Shown here piece after piece: positions 1 through 8,709 of a stretch of 64,000 nucleotides of DNA. The stretch's first letter is position 1. The number at the start of each line of letters is the position of its first letter. The stretch comes from an uncultured Pseudodesulfovibrio sp. (GTDB lineage Bacteria > Desulfobacterota > Desulfovibrionia > Desulfovibrionales > Desulfovibrionaceae), in the NCBI RefSeq assembly GCF_963664965.1, contig NZ_OY761823.1, positions 2,994,001-3,058,000 of the forward strand. The letters run 5' to 3'. Made by a program: the position numbers and the translations under genes. Below the pieces are notes generated by a model. It saw only the letters and a program-made list of their open reading frames with translations, had not been told where the DNA came from and searched no databases.

Positions 1-290
1 CCGGCTTTTTCCTCAAGGACCTCAAGCGGACTCTGGAAGGACGTCCGCCCTACAGGGGCGTCAACAACGACGGCTGGATGATGGGCGCATTTCTCGGATC
101 ATTTCTCGGCACCCTGTTTCAGGTGGCAGACAGTGCCAACGGCGCGAATCTCGTTATCGGGTCCATGGCCGGTGCCTATCTCGGAGCCATGCTCGGTGCA
201 TTTCCCGATGAGTTCATCACCCCCATCCTGCAACTCATGCGCGCCGAAGAAACCGCACGTCTGGTCTCAGACAAGAAACACGCTCACTAG
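1..290 (+). CDS. C-terminal part of a small glycine-rich membrane protein (5' end outside window)
   Basis: The gene enters from the left in the frame starting at base 3, and only its last 95 residues are seen. After a charged stretch (KDLKRTLEGRPPYRG) come two Gly/Ala-rich hydrophobic segments, MMGAFLGSFLGTLF and LVIGSMAGAYLGAMLGAF, separated by a short polar turn. A charged tail ending in KKHAH follows. The regular small-residue spacing resembles a glycine-zipper transmembrane hairpin. I do not recognise a family and propose no function. It converges on the DUF4198 gene. Confidence 0.6.
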   Translation, partial: GFFLKDLKRTLEGRPPYRGVNNDGWMMGAFLGSFLGTLFQVADSANGANLVIGSMAGAYLGAMLGAFPDEFITPILQLMRAEETARLVSDKKHAH

Positions 291-301
291 CCCCAACGAC
301 A

Positions 302-331
302 ACGGCTCGAACGGTTTCCCGTCCGAGCCGT
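302..331. repeat. Inverted repeat between convergent genes
   Basis: ACGGCTCG at 302-309 pairs with CGAGCCGT at 324-331. It lies between two converging stop codons. No T-run follows on either strand, so it may end transcription only weakly or merely protect 3' ends. Confidence 0.4.
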
Positions 332-370
332 GCGGGGAGACATCACCCTCCCAAACACCATGTCGAAAGA

Positions 371-1117
371 CTATTTCATTTCTACCCAAATAACTGCGCC
401 GAGTTCCAGCTCACGTCCCTTGTAGGGCTTGGCATCAGCATTGAGACCGGCAAATCCCCACCATCCTTTCCAAGGACAGGCGAAGGTGAAAACACCGTTG
501 CCGTCAGCCATCACTTCCTGCGTGACCATACGGTCGTTGGGAGCGTTGCGCTTGCCGTCCTTGTTGTAAAACTCGACTTCTACACGAGTATACGGAGCGG
601 GCTTGCCGTCGAGCATGACCACGCCCTGAAAGACGTTGCCTGCATAGTTGCCGAAAGGACGGGTCAGCGGAACGATTTCGGTCTTGAGACCGAGCGGGGT
701 ATTCCATTCCTCACCTTCACCATAGGCATCAACCACGACCTTGGTGATGTGACGAATGTAATTGTTCTCCGCATCTTCCTTGTACGGGACCGGATCGAAA
801 ACGAATGTATACATACCAGGCTGGCGAGGCGTGAAGGAAGTTTTCCAGGCACCGTGCCCCATCACCTTGGCAGGTTTGAGGGAAGACAGCAGGTCAGTCT
901 TCTGCTCATTGTTCGCGACGACAAAGAATTCTGCGGGCTTTTCGAGTTCCATGCCAACCATCTCAAACGGGTGAGAAAACGAAAGGGTCAAATTAATGTC
1001 ACGTTTTTCCTGTGTCACTTCATCAGTATCGGGAATCAGCATCCCGAAATGAGCGGACGCCACCGTCGCAAAAAGAAACACCAAAGCACTTGCCAACAGA
1101 CCGATTCTCGCTTTCAT
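371..1117 (-). CDS. DUF4198 periplasmic protein (NikK-like, metal-uptake associated)
   Basis: A 248-residue secreted protein with a clear N-terminal signal peptide (basic MKARIG, hydrophobic LLASALVFLFATV, then SAHFG). The mature part starts HFGMLIPD and carries the beta-rich pattern of DUF4198, ending in a WVEMK-type strand. In other bacteria DUF4198 proteins sit beside nickel/cobalt transporters as accessory components. That role is inference here, because no transporter gene adjoins it. An ATG six bases upstream (1123) touches the GGAG motif directly; the ATG at 1117 sits six bases from it and is the better start. The promoter upstream contains a GTGTTAC half-site (see the regulatory entry). 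Confidence 0.75.
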   Translation of the reverse strand: MKARIGLLASALVFLFATVASAHFGMLIPDTDEVTQEKRDINLTLSFSHPFEMVGMELEKPAEFFVVANNEQKTDLLSSLKPAKVMGHGAWKTSFTPRQPGMYTFVFDPVPYKEDAENNYIRHITKVVVDAYGEGEEWNTPLGLKTEIVPLTRPFGNYAGNVFQGVVMLDGKPAPYTRVEVEFYNKDGKRNAPNDRMVTQEVMADGNGVFTFACPWKGWWGFAGLNADAKPYKGRELELGAVIWVEMK

Positions 1118-1180
1118 CGTCATTCTCCGAAAAAAAAGGTTACGAATATGAATTACAGCTTCATAATCATTTGACGCATA

Positions 1181-1208
1181 CTAATACCAAACCCGTAACA
1201 CAAGTCAA
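1181..1208 (-). promoter_or_regulatory. Candidate promoter of the DUF4198 gene with NikR-like half-site
   Basis: On the - strand TTGACT (1203-1208) and TATTAG (1181-1186) are 16 bases apart. GTGTTAC (1195-1201 reversed) lies inside the spacer. GTGTTAC/GTAACAC is the half-site reported for NikR in Desulfovibrio; the second half-site is not convincing here. Confidence 0.35.
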
Positions 1209-1248
1209 GCAAGAAAACAGAATTATGTCTCTTCTACCAGTTAAGGAA

Positions 1249-2178
1249 CTATTGGGATTCTTTGGTTTTGCGCCACTTTCGAGCCAATGAAACACCCGAA
1301 AGATTGTGCCACAGGCTGAAAAGAGCTCCCGGCAAGGCGCTGGCCACGCCGAAATGCTTGACAGCAAGCGCCACGCCAAGCCCGGAATTCTGCATGCCGA
1401 CTTCAATGGCGATGGTCCGAGCATCGCGCTTGGAACACTTTGCCAACCGGGCGGTACCGTATCCAAGGGCAAGCCCAAGACCGTTGTGCAACACCACGGC
1501 AACAAGAACAAGGAACGGGAACGCCAACAATGTCTTCTGATTCAACCCGATGATACAGGCGATAAGCAAGGCAATCACCAGAATGGAGATGGAGGGAAAA
1601 TATCTCAAAAACGATTCAAGCCGCTTTCTAAAAATACGGCGTAACACCAACCCGTCAACAAGAGGAAACACCACGATCCAGAATACGGATTGGACCATGG
1701 ACCAAAAATCGATCTGAATCTGCTTCTCAAGGACAAAGTAAATGATGGCCGGTGTCAGCACCGGAGCCAGACAGGTCGAAGCCAGTGTCATGGTGACGGA
1801 CAGCGGCACGTTCGCTTTGGCGAGATACGCTATGACATTGGAAGCCGTCCCTCCCGGACACGCACCGACAACGACCATGCCGATGACAACTTCAGGCGGA
1901 AGACCCAAAACATATGAAATACACACAGCAAGCAATGGCATAACAGCGTACTGTAGGACCACACCGAGACCGACAAGTCGCCACTTACGCAAAATATCAC
2001 GAAAATCCTCGAAATCGAGCGTCAACCCCATACCGAACATGATGATTCCCAGACCAAGCGGAATATGCGGTTTGATCCAGATAAATGATGGAGGATAAGC
2101 CAGAGCTACGCCGGACAAAATCACGGCGATCAATACGAAATGCCTCTCGATAAACCAAGGGATGGCTGATATATTCAT
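1249..2178 (-). CDS. Bile acid:sodium symporter (BASS/SBF) family transporter
   Basis: About 309 residues with nine to ten hydrophobic segments. Conserved SBF-family stretches are present: GLGIIMFGMGLTLDFEDF near the N-terminus, a GACPGGTASNVIAYLAKANV segment mid-protein (the substrate/Na+ crossover helix) and EVGMQNSGLGVALA near the end. These proteins move organic anions with Na+ across the inner membrane; the substrate here is unknown. An in-frame TTG lies upstream at 2256, but the family length favours the ATG at 2178. No good ribosome site precedes it. A TTGACA on the - strand about 40 bases upstream suggests a short or absent leader. Confidence 0.8.
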   Translation of the reverse strand: MNISAIPWFIERHFVLIAVILSGVALAYPPSFIWIKPHIPLGLGIIMFGMGLTLDFEDFRDILRKWRLVGLGVVLQYAVMPLLAVCISYVLGLPPEVVIGMVVVGACPGGTASNVIAYLAKANVPLSVTMTLASTCLAPVLTPAIIYFVLEKQIQIDFWSMVQSVFWIVVFPLVDGLVLRRIFRKRLESFLRYFPSISILVIALLIACIIGLNQKTLLAFPFLVLVAVVLHNGLGLALGYGTARLAKCSKRDARTIAIEVGMQNSGLGVALAVKHFGVASALPGALFSLWHNLSGVSLARKWRKTKESQ

Positions 2179-2276
2179 AGCGCATGATTTGGCTGAGAAA
2201 CAGGCTTGTGTCAACGACTTCAGGGAAAAGCAGGCAAACGAGATCGTTTTTTTCAAAATTCACACGCAATGGATGG

Positions 2277-2306
2277 TTGACGAAACCACCCGGAACACTG
2301 TAGGAA
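2277..2306 (+). promoter_or_regulatory. Candidate promoter of the SRP RNA
   Basis: TTGACG (2277-2282) and TAGGAA (2301-2306) are 18 bases apart, placing transcription start near 2314-2322, just before the predicted SRP RNA helix. The -10 match is weak. Confidence 0.3.
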
Positions 2307-2321
2307 GTCTTTTCCCGAATC

Positions 2322-2410
2322 GAGGGAAGCCGGATGGCGGTTGCGCTGAGAACCCCGTCAGGTCCGAAAGGAAGCAGCGGTATTGGTTGCTGCCGGGTGT
2401 CCGGTTTCCA
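2322..2410 (+). ncRNA. ffs: Bacterial small signal recognition particle RNA (4.5S)
   Basis: The helix 8 signature GTCAGGTCCGAAAGGAAGC (from 2357) is the Ffh M-domain binding site of bacterial SRP RNA. The outer arms GGGAAGCCGGA (about 2324-2334) and TCCGGTTTCC (about 2400-2409) pair to close one long hairpin of roughly 90 nucleotides, as expected for the short eubacterial form. The apical loop is GAAA between CC and GG, where most bacteria have GGAA. A strong terminator follows at once. The RNA pairs with Ffh to target inner-membrane proteins co-translationally. Exact ends are estimated from pairing. Confidence 0.9.
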
Positions 2411-2416
2411 CTCAAA

Positions 2417-2445
2417 GGCGCGTTCATCATGAACGCGCCTTTTTT
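2417..2445 (+). terminator. Intrinsic terminator of the SRP RNA
   Basis: GGCGCGTTCA (2417-2426) and TGAACGCGCC (2430-2439) form a perfect 10-bp stem with a 3-base loop, followed by a run of T. The stem could also serve the converging chemoreceptor transcript on the - strand. Confidence 0.9.
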
Positions 2446-2466
2446 CATGCCCAACTGACTTCCTGA

Positions 2467-2496
2467 GCCGTCCCCGCAGAGAGAACGGCCTTTTTT
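2467..2496 (+). terminator. Second, weaker terminator-like hairpin
   Basis: GCCGT (2467-2471) pairs with ACGGC (2485-2489), followed closely by six T. It would act as a backup to the SRP RNA terminator. Confidence 0.4.
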
Positions 2497-2512
2497 AGAC
2501 ATACCCCAAAAA

Positions 2513-4399
2513 TTATGCGGGCAGCGGAACCATCTCCTCCTTACGGACGACAACCGACCTGTCAGCGACGCCCGCTTCCTGATCGAGCCTGAAATAGCTC
2601 ATCGCCTGCTGAACGGCAGCCGCCTGCTGCGCCAGATTTTCCGCTGTCGCCGCCAGCTCCTCGACAGCCGAAGCATTCCCCTGAACCGACTGATCCAGTT
2701 GGCCCATGGCATTTGCCACATTGTCCACACCGGTCGTCTGATCCACATTGGAGGCATTGATCTCCTGCACCATATGCGCGGTTTTCTGGATTTCAGGTAT
2801 CATCCGATCAAAAAGCTCACCGGCCTGCTCCGCGATATCCACACAGTCGGAAGACAGGGTTCCGATCTCTCCGGCAGCGACGCCGCTTCGTTCAGCCAAT
2901 TTCCGGACTTCGGCCGCGACAACGGCAAAACCCTTGCCGGCTTCTCCTGCCCTCGCCGCCTCAATAGCGGCATTCAAGGCCAGCAGGTTGGTCTGCCGAG
3001 CGATTTCCTCGATGATGGTGATCCGCTCCGCGATCTTGTGCATGGCGGAAACAGCCTGCGAAATGATCTCGCCGCCATTCTCCGCATCGTTGGCATTCGC
3101 CCTTGCAATGTTTTCCGTCTCCTCGGCGGCGTGGCTTGCCTGACGGATATTGGCGGACAACTGCTCGACGCTCGCAGAGACCTCTTCCACAACCGCGGCC
3201 TGTTCCGACACACTCTGCGACAGGTTTTCGGACGAGGCACTCACCTCCTCACTTCCGGCGGCAACGGAGCTGGTCGCCTCCTGAACACTCCCGATGATTT
3301 CACGCAGTCGAAATGACATGCCGCGCATGGCTTCGATGATCTTTCCAATTTCATCCGCCCGGTAAATATCGACTTCCGTAGAAAGATCGCCGTCAGCTAT
3401 ATCCGAAGCAAACGTCACGCCATGCCCGAGCGGCTTGGTGACTTGCCGCGTGGTCAGCACTGTCAAAACAACTGCGGCGAGCAATGCCGCAAGAGTGATC
3501 GTCACGGAACGGACATAACTGCTATCAACATCAACCAGTACGGCCTGTTCCATGGTCACCATTTCTTCTTCAGCGGTTTTCATCACGCTTTCAACCAACG
3601 GCTCAATCTGATGCACAGCCTTACGGAGTGCAGCCGTTCCTTCGCTAATCTGTGCATCCTCAGCCACCAACGCATGAAATTTCTCGCCATATCCAGTTAA
3701 AAGAACTGACAGTTCACTTCGATAATCGCTATTGATGGAAAGAGTCGAAACCTTTTCATCAAGAAGCCCGAGCTGCTTGTCCACCCGCTTGATATATTTC
3801 TCGCTCCCACGGAGTAGATAGTCCTTTTCATAGCGCCGCAACATGAGCATTTCAGCCATGAGGTCCCGGCTCTCATACCGGGACATTTCGCCACTCAATT
3901 CCTTGACTCTGGCCTCGACGGCATGGACCGCCTTCCTGAAATCACCTTGTAGCCCCGTATCATGCGTCAATCCCCGGGCCTGCCAATATCCCACGACCTT
4001 CATGAATGCCGCATGGTACGCACTGATGTACTGAACGATATTTCTGGCAACACTGGCGTCACCGCTCATACCGGTGGCTTCGTCAAGCTGAACGAGCTGT
4101 GCCGCGTTCTTCCGGATACTTTCAACCAACCCCGTCACCCGGGGAACATATTTCATATCCTTGCGGGCAAAAAAATCTTTCTCATTTCTCCGGCACTGCA
4201 ACATCTCATTCGAGACAGTCTGGGCAACCGCTTTTTTCGCCGCAGTATTGTTGACCAAAAAACCATAGGAGTCCTTTGTCGCATCAAGGGAAACCGCAAA
4301 ACTCCCCAAAGCCAGCAGAAACACCGCAGCCACAACGGAAAACCCTATCCCCAGCTTCGCCGCCATGGGAAAATCGGCAAACAGTTTACTCAGCGACAT
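2513..4399 (-). CDS. Methyl-accepting chemotaxis protein with HBM sensor domain
   Basis: A 628-residue chemoreceptor. An N-terminal transmembrane helix ([20 protein letters not shown]) is followed by a periplasmic helical bimodular (HBM) domain, marked by the repeated signatures [10 protein letters not shown] and [12 protein letters not shown] second membrane helix, a HAMP linker and the methyl-accepting coiled coil follow. The hairpin tip contains [18 protein letters not shown], the contact site for CheA/CheW. HBM receptors such as Pseudomonas McpS bind organic acids; the ligand here is unknown. There is no CheR/CheB-type C-terminal pentapeptide. The start at 4399 is chosen because GAGAGG sits five bases upstream; a longer reading frame extends to 4468 without a ribosome site. 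No chemotaxis genes adjoin it. Confidence 0.93.
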   Translation of the reverse strand: MSLSKLFADFPMAAKLGIGFSVVAAVFLLALGSFAVSLDATKDSYGFLVNNTAAKKAVAQTVSNEMLQCRRNEKDFFARKDMKYVPRVTGLVESIRKNAAQLVQLDEATGMSGDASVARNIVQYISAYHAAFMKVVGYWQARGLTHDTGLQGDFRKAVHAVEARVKELSGEMSRYESRDLMAEMLMLRRYEKDYLLRGSEKYIKRVDKQLGLLDEKVSTLSINSDYRSELSVLLTGYGEKFHALVAEDAQISEGTAALRKAVHQIEPLVESVMKTAEEEMVTMEQAVLVDVDSSYVRSVTITLAALLAAVVLTVLTTRQVTKPLGHGVTFASDIADGDLSTEVDIYRADEIGKIIEAMRGMSFRLREIIGSVQEATSSVAAGSEEVSASSENLSQSVSEQAAVVEEVSASVEQLSANIRQASHAAEETENIARANANDAENGGEIISQAVSAMHKIAERITIIEEIARQTNLLALNAAIEAARAGEAGKGFAVVAAEVRKLAERSGVAAGEIGTLSSDCVDIAEQAGELFDRMIPEIQKTAHMVQEINASNVDQTTGVDNVANAMGQLDQSVQGNASAVEELAATAENLAQQAAAVQQAMSYFRLDQEAGVADRSVVVRKEEMVPLPA

Positions 4400-4562
4400 G
4401 ACACCCTCTCTTGGTAAAGGACCGAAGAAACCAATTAATGTCACACAATTGTAACATTTCAGCCTCAAAATGGTACTTTCAAGCTTACCACCCTATTTTT
4501 TTTAAAACAACAAATCGCCTTCCTTCATGCAGAAAAAATAAAGGTCCTGAACTGAGACAACG

Positions 4563-4592
4563 AAAAAAGACCTACCGAAATTTCGGTAGGCC
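4563..4592 (-). terminator. Terminator of tRNA-Ser
   Basis: CCTACCGAAA and TTTCGGTAGG (4571-4590) form a perfect 10-bp stem. On the - strand it is followed by T-rich sequence just downstream of tRNA-Ser. Confidence 0.85.
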
Positions 4593-4605
4593 TTTGTGGT
4601 GTCGC

Positions 4606-4697
4606 TGGCGGAGAGGAGAGGATTTGAACCTCCGGTACCCGTGAAGGTACACACGCTTTCCAGGCGTGCTCCTTAAGCCGGACTCGGACACCTCTCC
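4606..4697 (-). tRNA. tRNA-Ser (anticodon GGA)
   Basis: A 92-nucleotide class II tRNA on the - strand. The acceptor GGAGAGG pairs with CCTCTCC, and the anticodon stem-loop reads CACGCCTGGAAAGCGTG with GGA central. There is a long variable arm (TACCTTCACGGGTA) and a T arm GGAGG-TTCAAAT-CCTCT. The CCA end is encoded at 4606-4608. The long variable arm and GGA anticodon identify serine (UCC/UCU codons). Confidence 0.96.
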
Positions 4698-4769
4698 GCG
4701 TCGAGAGGCAGTTTCTAGCTAATATGATCTGCCTTGGCAAGTGAAAAATGCAAGATTCTTCATTTTTTT

Positions 4770-5687
4770 TTACAAAGGTAATTGAATACTTCCACGAAAC
4801 TCTTCCAAACTCTCGGCTCCGACCTCTTCGAGCAGCTTTTCAACCTCATCCACGAGGTCGAATGCGAAGTCGGGACGAAGGAAATTGGCTGTACCGACCT
4901 GAACGGCCTGTGCGCCGACGAGAAGGAACTCCAACGCATCCTCTGCCGAGGCGATGCCCCCGATGCCCACAACCGGGATATCAACGGCCTGTACGACTTG
5001 ATGCACGCAGCGGAGTGCCACGGGCTTGATAGCCGGACCGGAAAGTCCTGCAATGACGTTTGCAATGCGCGGCCTGCGGTTACGGATGTCCACAGCCATA
5101 CCGGACAGCGTATTGATGAGCGACAGGGAATCGGCTCCGCCCTCTGCCGCAGCGCGGGCGCATACCGTGATGTCCGTCACGTTGGGTGACAGCTTGACCA
5201 TGACATGCTTGTTTCCGGCGTTCTTTTTCACAGCCTCGGTCACCTTGCCGATCTGCGCCGGGTCCTGCCCGAAGGCGATGCCGCCCTCTTTCACGTTGGG
5301 ACAGGAGACGTTGACCTCAAGGGCCGCGATGCCTTCCTCTCCGGCAAGCACGCCAGCCAGTTCGCCGAACTCTTCGGCATCACAGGCATACAGGTTGGCA
5401 ATGATCGCCACGTCCTTCCACGGAAGCGCGGGCAGCGCTCTGGTAATGAAATTCTCCACACCGGGATTCTGGATGCCGATGGCGTTCAGCATGCCGCAGG
5501 GAGTTTCCGCTATACGCGGCATGGGATTGCCTTCACGCGGCTTGAGGGAAAGCCCTTTCGCCACAATGCCGCCGAGTTTCTTCAAATCACCGAAAGACGA
5601 AAATTCCAGTCCGAAACCGAAGGTGCCGGAAGCGGTCATGATCGGATTCTTGAGGTCCAGACCACCGAATGAAACATTCATATCCAT
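4770..5687 (-). CDS. pyrD: Dihydroorotate dehydrogenase B, catalytic subunit
   Basis: This 305-residue FMN enzyme oxidises dihydroorotate to orotate in pyrimidine synthesis. It is the class 1B type, which works with PyrK and NAD+, as shown by the catalytic cysteine C129 in NVSCPNVKEGG (class 2 enzymes have serine). FMN phosphate-binding segments GIGGIASAEDA and VGAQAVQVGTA lie near the C-terminus. It follows pyrK with nine bases between them, so the two subunits are co-transcribed and made together. Length is typical for PyrDB. Confidence 0.95.
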   Translation of the reverse strand: MDMNVSFGGLDLKNPIMTASGTFGFGLEFSSFGDLKKLGGIVAKGLSLKPREGNPMPRIAETPCGMLNAIGIQNPGVENFITRALPALPWKDVAIIANLYACDAEEFGELAGVLAGEEGIAALEVNVSCPNVKEGGIAFGQDPAQIGKVTEAVKKNAGNKHVMVKLSPNVTDITVCARAAAEGGADSLSLINTLSGMAVDIRNRRPRIANVIAGLSGPAIKPVALRCVHQVVQAVDIPVVGIGGIASAEDALEFLLVGAQAVQVGTANFLRPDFAFDLVDEVEKLLEEVGAESLEEFRGSIQLPL

Positions 5688-5696
5688 TATATGCTC

Positions 5697-6482
5697 CTAC
5701 AGCTCAACTTTATCAGTCCAGAAGACCGGACCGCGGGTGCAGACCTGAACATGGTGCCCTTCGCCGTCCTTTGTCACACAGCCGAGACACGCGCCGACAC
5801 CGCAGGCCATGCGGTTTTCAAGCGAGACCTGAGCCCGCGCACCGAACTCGTTTGCAAATTGCTGCACAGTCTTCATGAATGGCGTGGGACCGCAGGATAA
5901 AATGAGTCCATCCTTATCAGCGTACTCCTTGATCTGCTCCCTGAGAGATGCGATAATCTGCTGCAAATCCTCTGTTTTTTCCTCGATCATGCACTGGCAA
6001 TCCACCTTTTCGGAAAGCATGCCGAACGGGTAACATCCAAGCGGCAGGCGATGCGCCAGAAAGAGCTTCAAATTTTCAGGATGCGGATGTTGCTCGACAT
6101 ATCCGCGAAAAGGTGCGATTCCGATGCCGCCGGACAAAAGCAACGTGGGTGTATCGGGCTCCATGGCAAACGAATTGCCGAGCGGCCCCCATATGGACAC
6201 GGTGTCACCGGGCTTCATGGAACAGATGCGGTTGGTACCGCGTCCGACCTTCTGAATGAACAGGGTAAGCGTCTCGCCATCTGCCGAGCAAATGGAGAAC
6301 GGCCTGCCCCACATGAGATCAAGCTCCCAGCTCGTCGGACGGATCATGACGAACTGACCGGGCTTCCACCCAGCCCAGTCCGGGTACTCAAGTGTGATTT
6401 CAAAAAATTCGTCCGGTCTTTCTAATTGACCGACCGGGGATACTTCCAATACCTTAACAGTCCGGCAGTTCCTCAAGGACAT
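5697..6482 (-). CDS. pyrK: Dihydroorotate dehydrogenase B, electron-transfer subunit
   Basis: A 261-residue ferredoxin-reductase-like subunit. It passes electrons from the PyrD FMN through a [2Fe-2S] cluster and FAD to NAD+. The N-terminal FAD-binding barrel contains RPFSICSADG, the NAD domain begins LLLSGGIGIAPFRGYVE, and the C-terminal cluster ligands are in CGVGACLGC with a further Cys in VQVC. It precedes pyrD in the operon. Its start codon is only 20 bases from the start of the divergent U32 gene, so its promoter must overlap that neighbour. Confidence 0.95.
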   Translation of the reverse strand: MSLRNCRTVKVLEVSPVGQLERPDEFFEITLEYPDWAGWKPGQFVMIRPTSWELDLMWGRPFSICSADGETLTLFIQKVGRGTNRICSMKPGDTVSIWGPLGNSFAMEPDTPTLLLSGGIGIAPFRGYVEQHPHPENLKLFLAHRLPLGCYPFGMLSEKVDCQCMIEEKTEDLQQIIASLREQIKEYADKDGLILSCGPTPFMKTVQQFANEFGARAQVSLENRMACGVGACLGCVTKDGEGHHVQVCTRGPVFWTDKVEL

Positions 6483-6502
6483 GTATTAAACCCTTATAGA
6501 GT

Positions 6503-8479
6503 ATGAATCATTTACCAGAAATAATGGCCCCCGCAGGGGACAAGACATCCTTCCTCGCTGCCGTGGCAGCCGGAGCGGACGCCGTATACGTCGGCCTAAA
6601 ACACTTCTCGGCCCGAATGCAGGCCACTAACTTTTCTATCAGCGAGTTAAGCCAGCTGGCAAGTCTCGGGCGCGATCGCGGGACCAAGACCTACGTTGCC
6701 ATGAATACATTGGTCAAGCCGGGGGATGTGGAATCTGCCGGACGGCTTCTCGACCGCCTGCAAAAAACCGTCAAGCCCTACGCCATCATCGTGCAGGACC
6801 TCGCCATGGTGGAAATCGCCAAGCAGGTGGGCTTTCAGGGTGAAATCCATTTATCCACCCTCGCCAACCTGAGCCACCCGGCCGGTCTGGAAATCGCCAA
6901 GAAGCTCGGCGTCAAACGCGTGGTCGTTCCCCGCGAACTGAACCTCGACGAAGTCAAGCTCATGGCCGATGCCTGCCCCAAGGACATGGACCTTGAAATT
7001 TTCGTTCACGGCGCGCTCTGCCACTGCGTATCAGGACGCTGCTACTGGTCCAGCTACCTCGGCGGGAAATCCGGCCTGCGCGGACGCTGCGTACAGCCCT
7101 GCCGCCGCCTGTACACACAGAACAAGCAGAATCCCCAGCGCCTTTTCTCCTGCACCGACCTTTCCCTCGACGTGCTGACCAAGCCCCTGCTCTCCATGCC
7201 CAAGGTCTCGGCATGGAAGATCGAAGGCCGCAAAAAAGGTCCGCACTATGTCTATTATACAGTCCGCGCCTATCAGATGCTCCGCGACAATCCCAAGGAT
7301 GCACAGGCAAAAAAAGCGGCGCAGGACCTGCTCGACCAGGCTCTCGGACGGCCCACCAGCCACTCGACTTTCCTGCCGCAACGCCCGTTCATGCCGATCA
7401 CGCCCAACGGCGAAACCAGCTCCGGCCGACTCATCGGCGAAGTGAAGCGCGAACAGAAGAAAACATACTTCCAGCCGCGCGAACCGCTTCACCCCGGCGA
7501 TCTGGTCCGTATCGGCTACGAGGACCAACCCGGTCACCGCACCATCCCCATTCGCCGTCGCGTACCCAAACGCGGCCGCATGGACATTCCCTTTTCAAAG
7601 CACGTCAAGGGACCGGCACTGCCGTCCGGCACCAAAGTCTTTCTCGTGGACCGGCGCGAACCGGAGCTGATGAAACTCATCAAGGGCCTTGAAAAGGAAC
7701 TCGACTTCTTCCCGGCTCCGAAGCCAAGGGAATCGACCTTTACGCCCAAATGGCCGAAGACAGCGTCTCGCGCCAATGTCCGCCCGGAAAACCTGACGCT
7801 TTTCCGCCAGATACCGCGCGGCAAGATTCACGGCAAAGTCGCCTTCTGGCTGGAAAAGCCCACCATCGGCAAAGTGCCCCGCGCTTCGGTCAACCGCAGC
7901 CAGTGGTGGCTTCCGCCCGTCATCTGGCCTGATGAAGACAAAAGATACCGCTCCCTTATCAAGGAAGCAGTAAAAAAAGGTGCCCGCGAATTCGTCATCA
8001 ACGCACCGTGGCAGTCCGCGTACTTCACGGATCGCAAAAATGTCAGACTCATAGCCGGTCCGTACTGCAACGCATCCAACCGGCTGAGCCTCAAGGTTCT
8101 CAAGGACCTTGGGTGCTCCTCTGCCATCATCAGCCCCGAGCTGCCCGAAGAAGACGTGTACGCCGTATCCCAGAACCCGCCCATACCGCTCGGCATGGTC
8201 ATCAAGGGACTCTGGCCGTTCGGCATAGCACGTTTCCTGTCGGAAGAAGTGCGTTTTGAAGAGCCGATAAAAAGCCCGATGCACGAAGTCGCATTCGTCA
8301 AGAAATTCGGCCAGAACAACTGGATATTCCCCGGTTGGGAACTTGACCTGAACGACGAGTACAAAAAGCTTGAACGCATGGGATACAGGTCGTTCATCAC
8401 CATCAAGGAAGAATGGCCCCGTTCCGTTCCCCGGCCCAAACGGACCAGCACCTTCAACTGGAAGTTGAAACTGTTATAA
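6503..8479 (+). CDS. Peptidase U32 family protein (RlhA/TrhP-like)
   Basis: A 658-residue U32-family protein. The N-terminal barrel starts PEIMAPAGDKTSFLAAVAAG, typical of the family. A four-cysteine motif, CHCVSGRCYWSS plus GRCVQPCR, matches the conserved U32 cysteines, and KVSAWKIEGRKKGPHYVYYT is the family signature. The C-terminal half is an extra region as in RlhA-type members. Characterised relatives modify RNA (hydroxylation of 23S rRNA or tRNA uridines) rather than cleave protein, so an RNA-modification role is more likely than proteolysis; that is inference. It diverges from pyrK. A terminator follows directly. Confidence 0.85.
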   Translation: MNHLPEIMAPAGDKTSFLAAVAAGADAVYVGLKHFSARMQATNFSISELSQLASLGRDRGTKTYVAMNTLVKPGDVESAGRLLDRLQKTVKPYAIIVQDLAMVEIAKQVGFQGEIHLSTLANLSHPAGLEIAKKLGVKRVVVPRELNLDEVKLMADACPKDMDLEIFVHGALCHCVSGRCYWSSYLGGKSGLRGRCVQPCRRLYTQNKQNPQRLFSCTDLSLDVLTKPLLSMPKVSAWKIEGRKKGPHYVYYTVRAYQMLRDNPKDAQAKKAAQDLLDQALGRPTSHSTFLPQRPFMPITPNGETSSGRLIGEVKREQKKTYFQPREPLHPGDLVRIGYEDQPGHRTIPIRRRVPKRGRMDIPFSKHVKGPALPSGTKVFLVDRREPELMKLIKGLEKELDFFPAPKPRESTFTPKWPKTASRANVRPENLTLFRQIPRGKIHGKVAFWLEKPTIGKVPRASVNRSQWWLPPVIWPDEDKRYRSLIKEAVKKGAREFVINAPWQSAYFTDRKNVRLIAGPYCNASNRLSLKVLKDLGCSSAIISPELPEEDVYAVSQNPPIPLGMVIKGLWPFGIARFLSEEVRFEEPIKSPMHEVAFVKKFGQNNWIFPGWELDLNDEYKKLERMGYRSFITIKEEWPRSVPRPKRTSTFNWKLKLL

Positions 8480-8482
8480 TGT

Positions 8483-8520
8483 CAACGGCCCGCCATATAC
8501 ATATGACGGGCCTTTTTTTG
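8483..8520 (+). terminator. Terminator of the U32 gene
   Basis: GGCCCG and CGGGCC flank an AT-rich loop containing ATATACATAT and are followed by a run of seven T. It lies within ten bases of the U32 stop codon. Confidence 0.8.
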
Positions 8521-8595
8521 CAAAACCTTCAACCGCCCCCTCCCCTACAGCAAACACTGTTTACGCAAACAAAAACATTGCGTTCCAAGGGGTAA

Positions 8596-8667
8596 GGCTG
8601 TATGTAAATGAGCTTGTCCGGAGGGTGACGGCGTTACCCGTCCGGATGGAGAAGCCGCTCGTTTTTT
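8596..8667 (+). promoter_or_regulatory. Terminator-like leader structure before carB
   Basis: TCCGGA-GGGTGAC (8617-8629) pairs with GTTACCC-G-TCCGGA (8633-8646), a 13-bp stem with one bulge. It is framed by GAGC (8610-8613) and GCTC (8657-8660), and T x6 follows at 8662-8667, about 40 bases before the carB start. A competing pair, GGCT (8596-8599) with AGCC (8653-8656), would disrupt the outer stem. This could be an attenuator for carB or the end of a short RNA; I see no leader peptide. Confidence 0.45.
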
Positions 8668-8709
8668 CCGTCTGAAAAAATGCCGTAACTTCAACTGTTT
8701 CCACACAGA

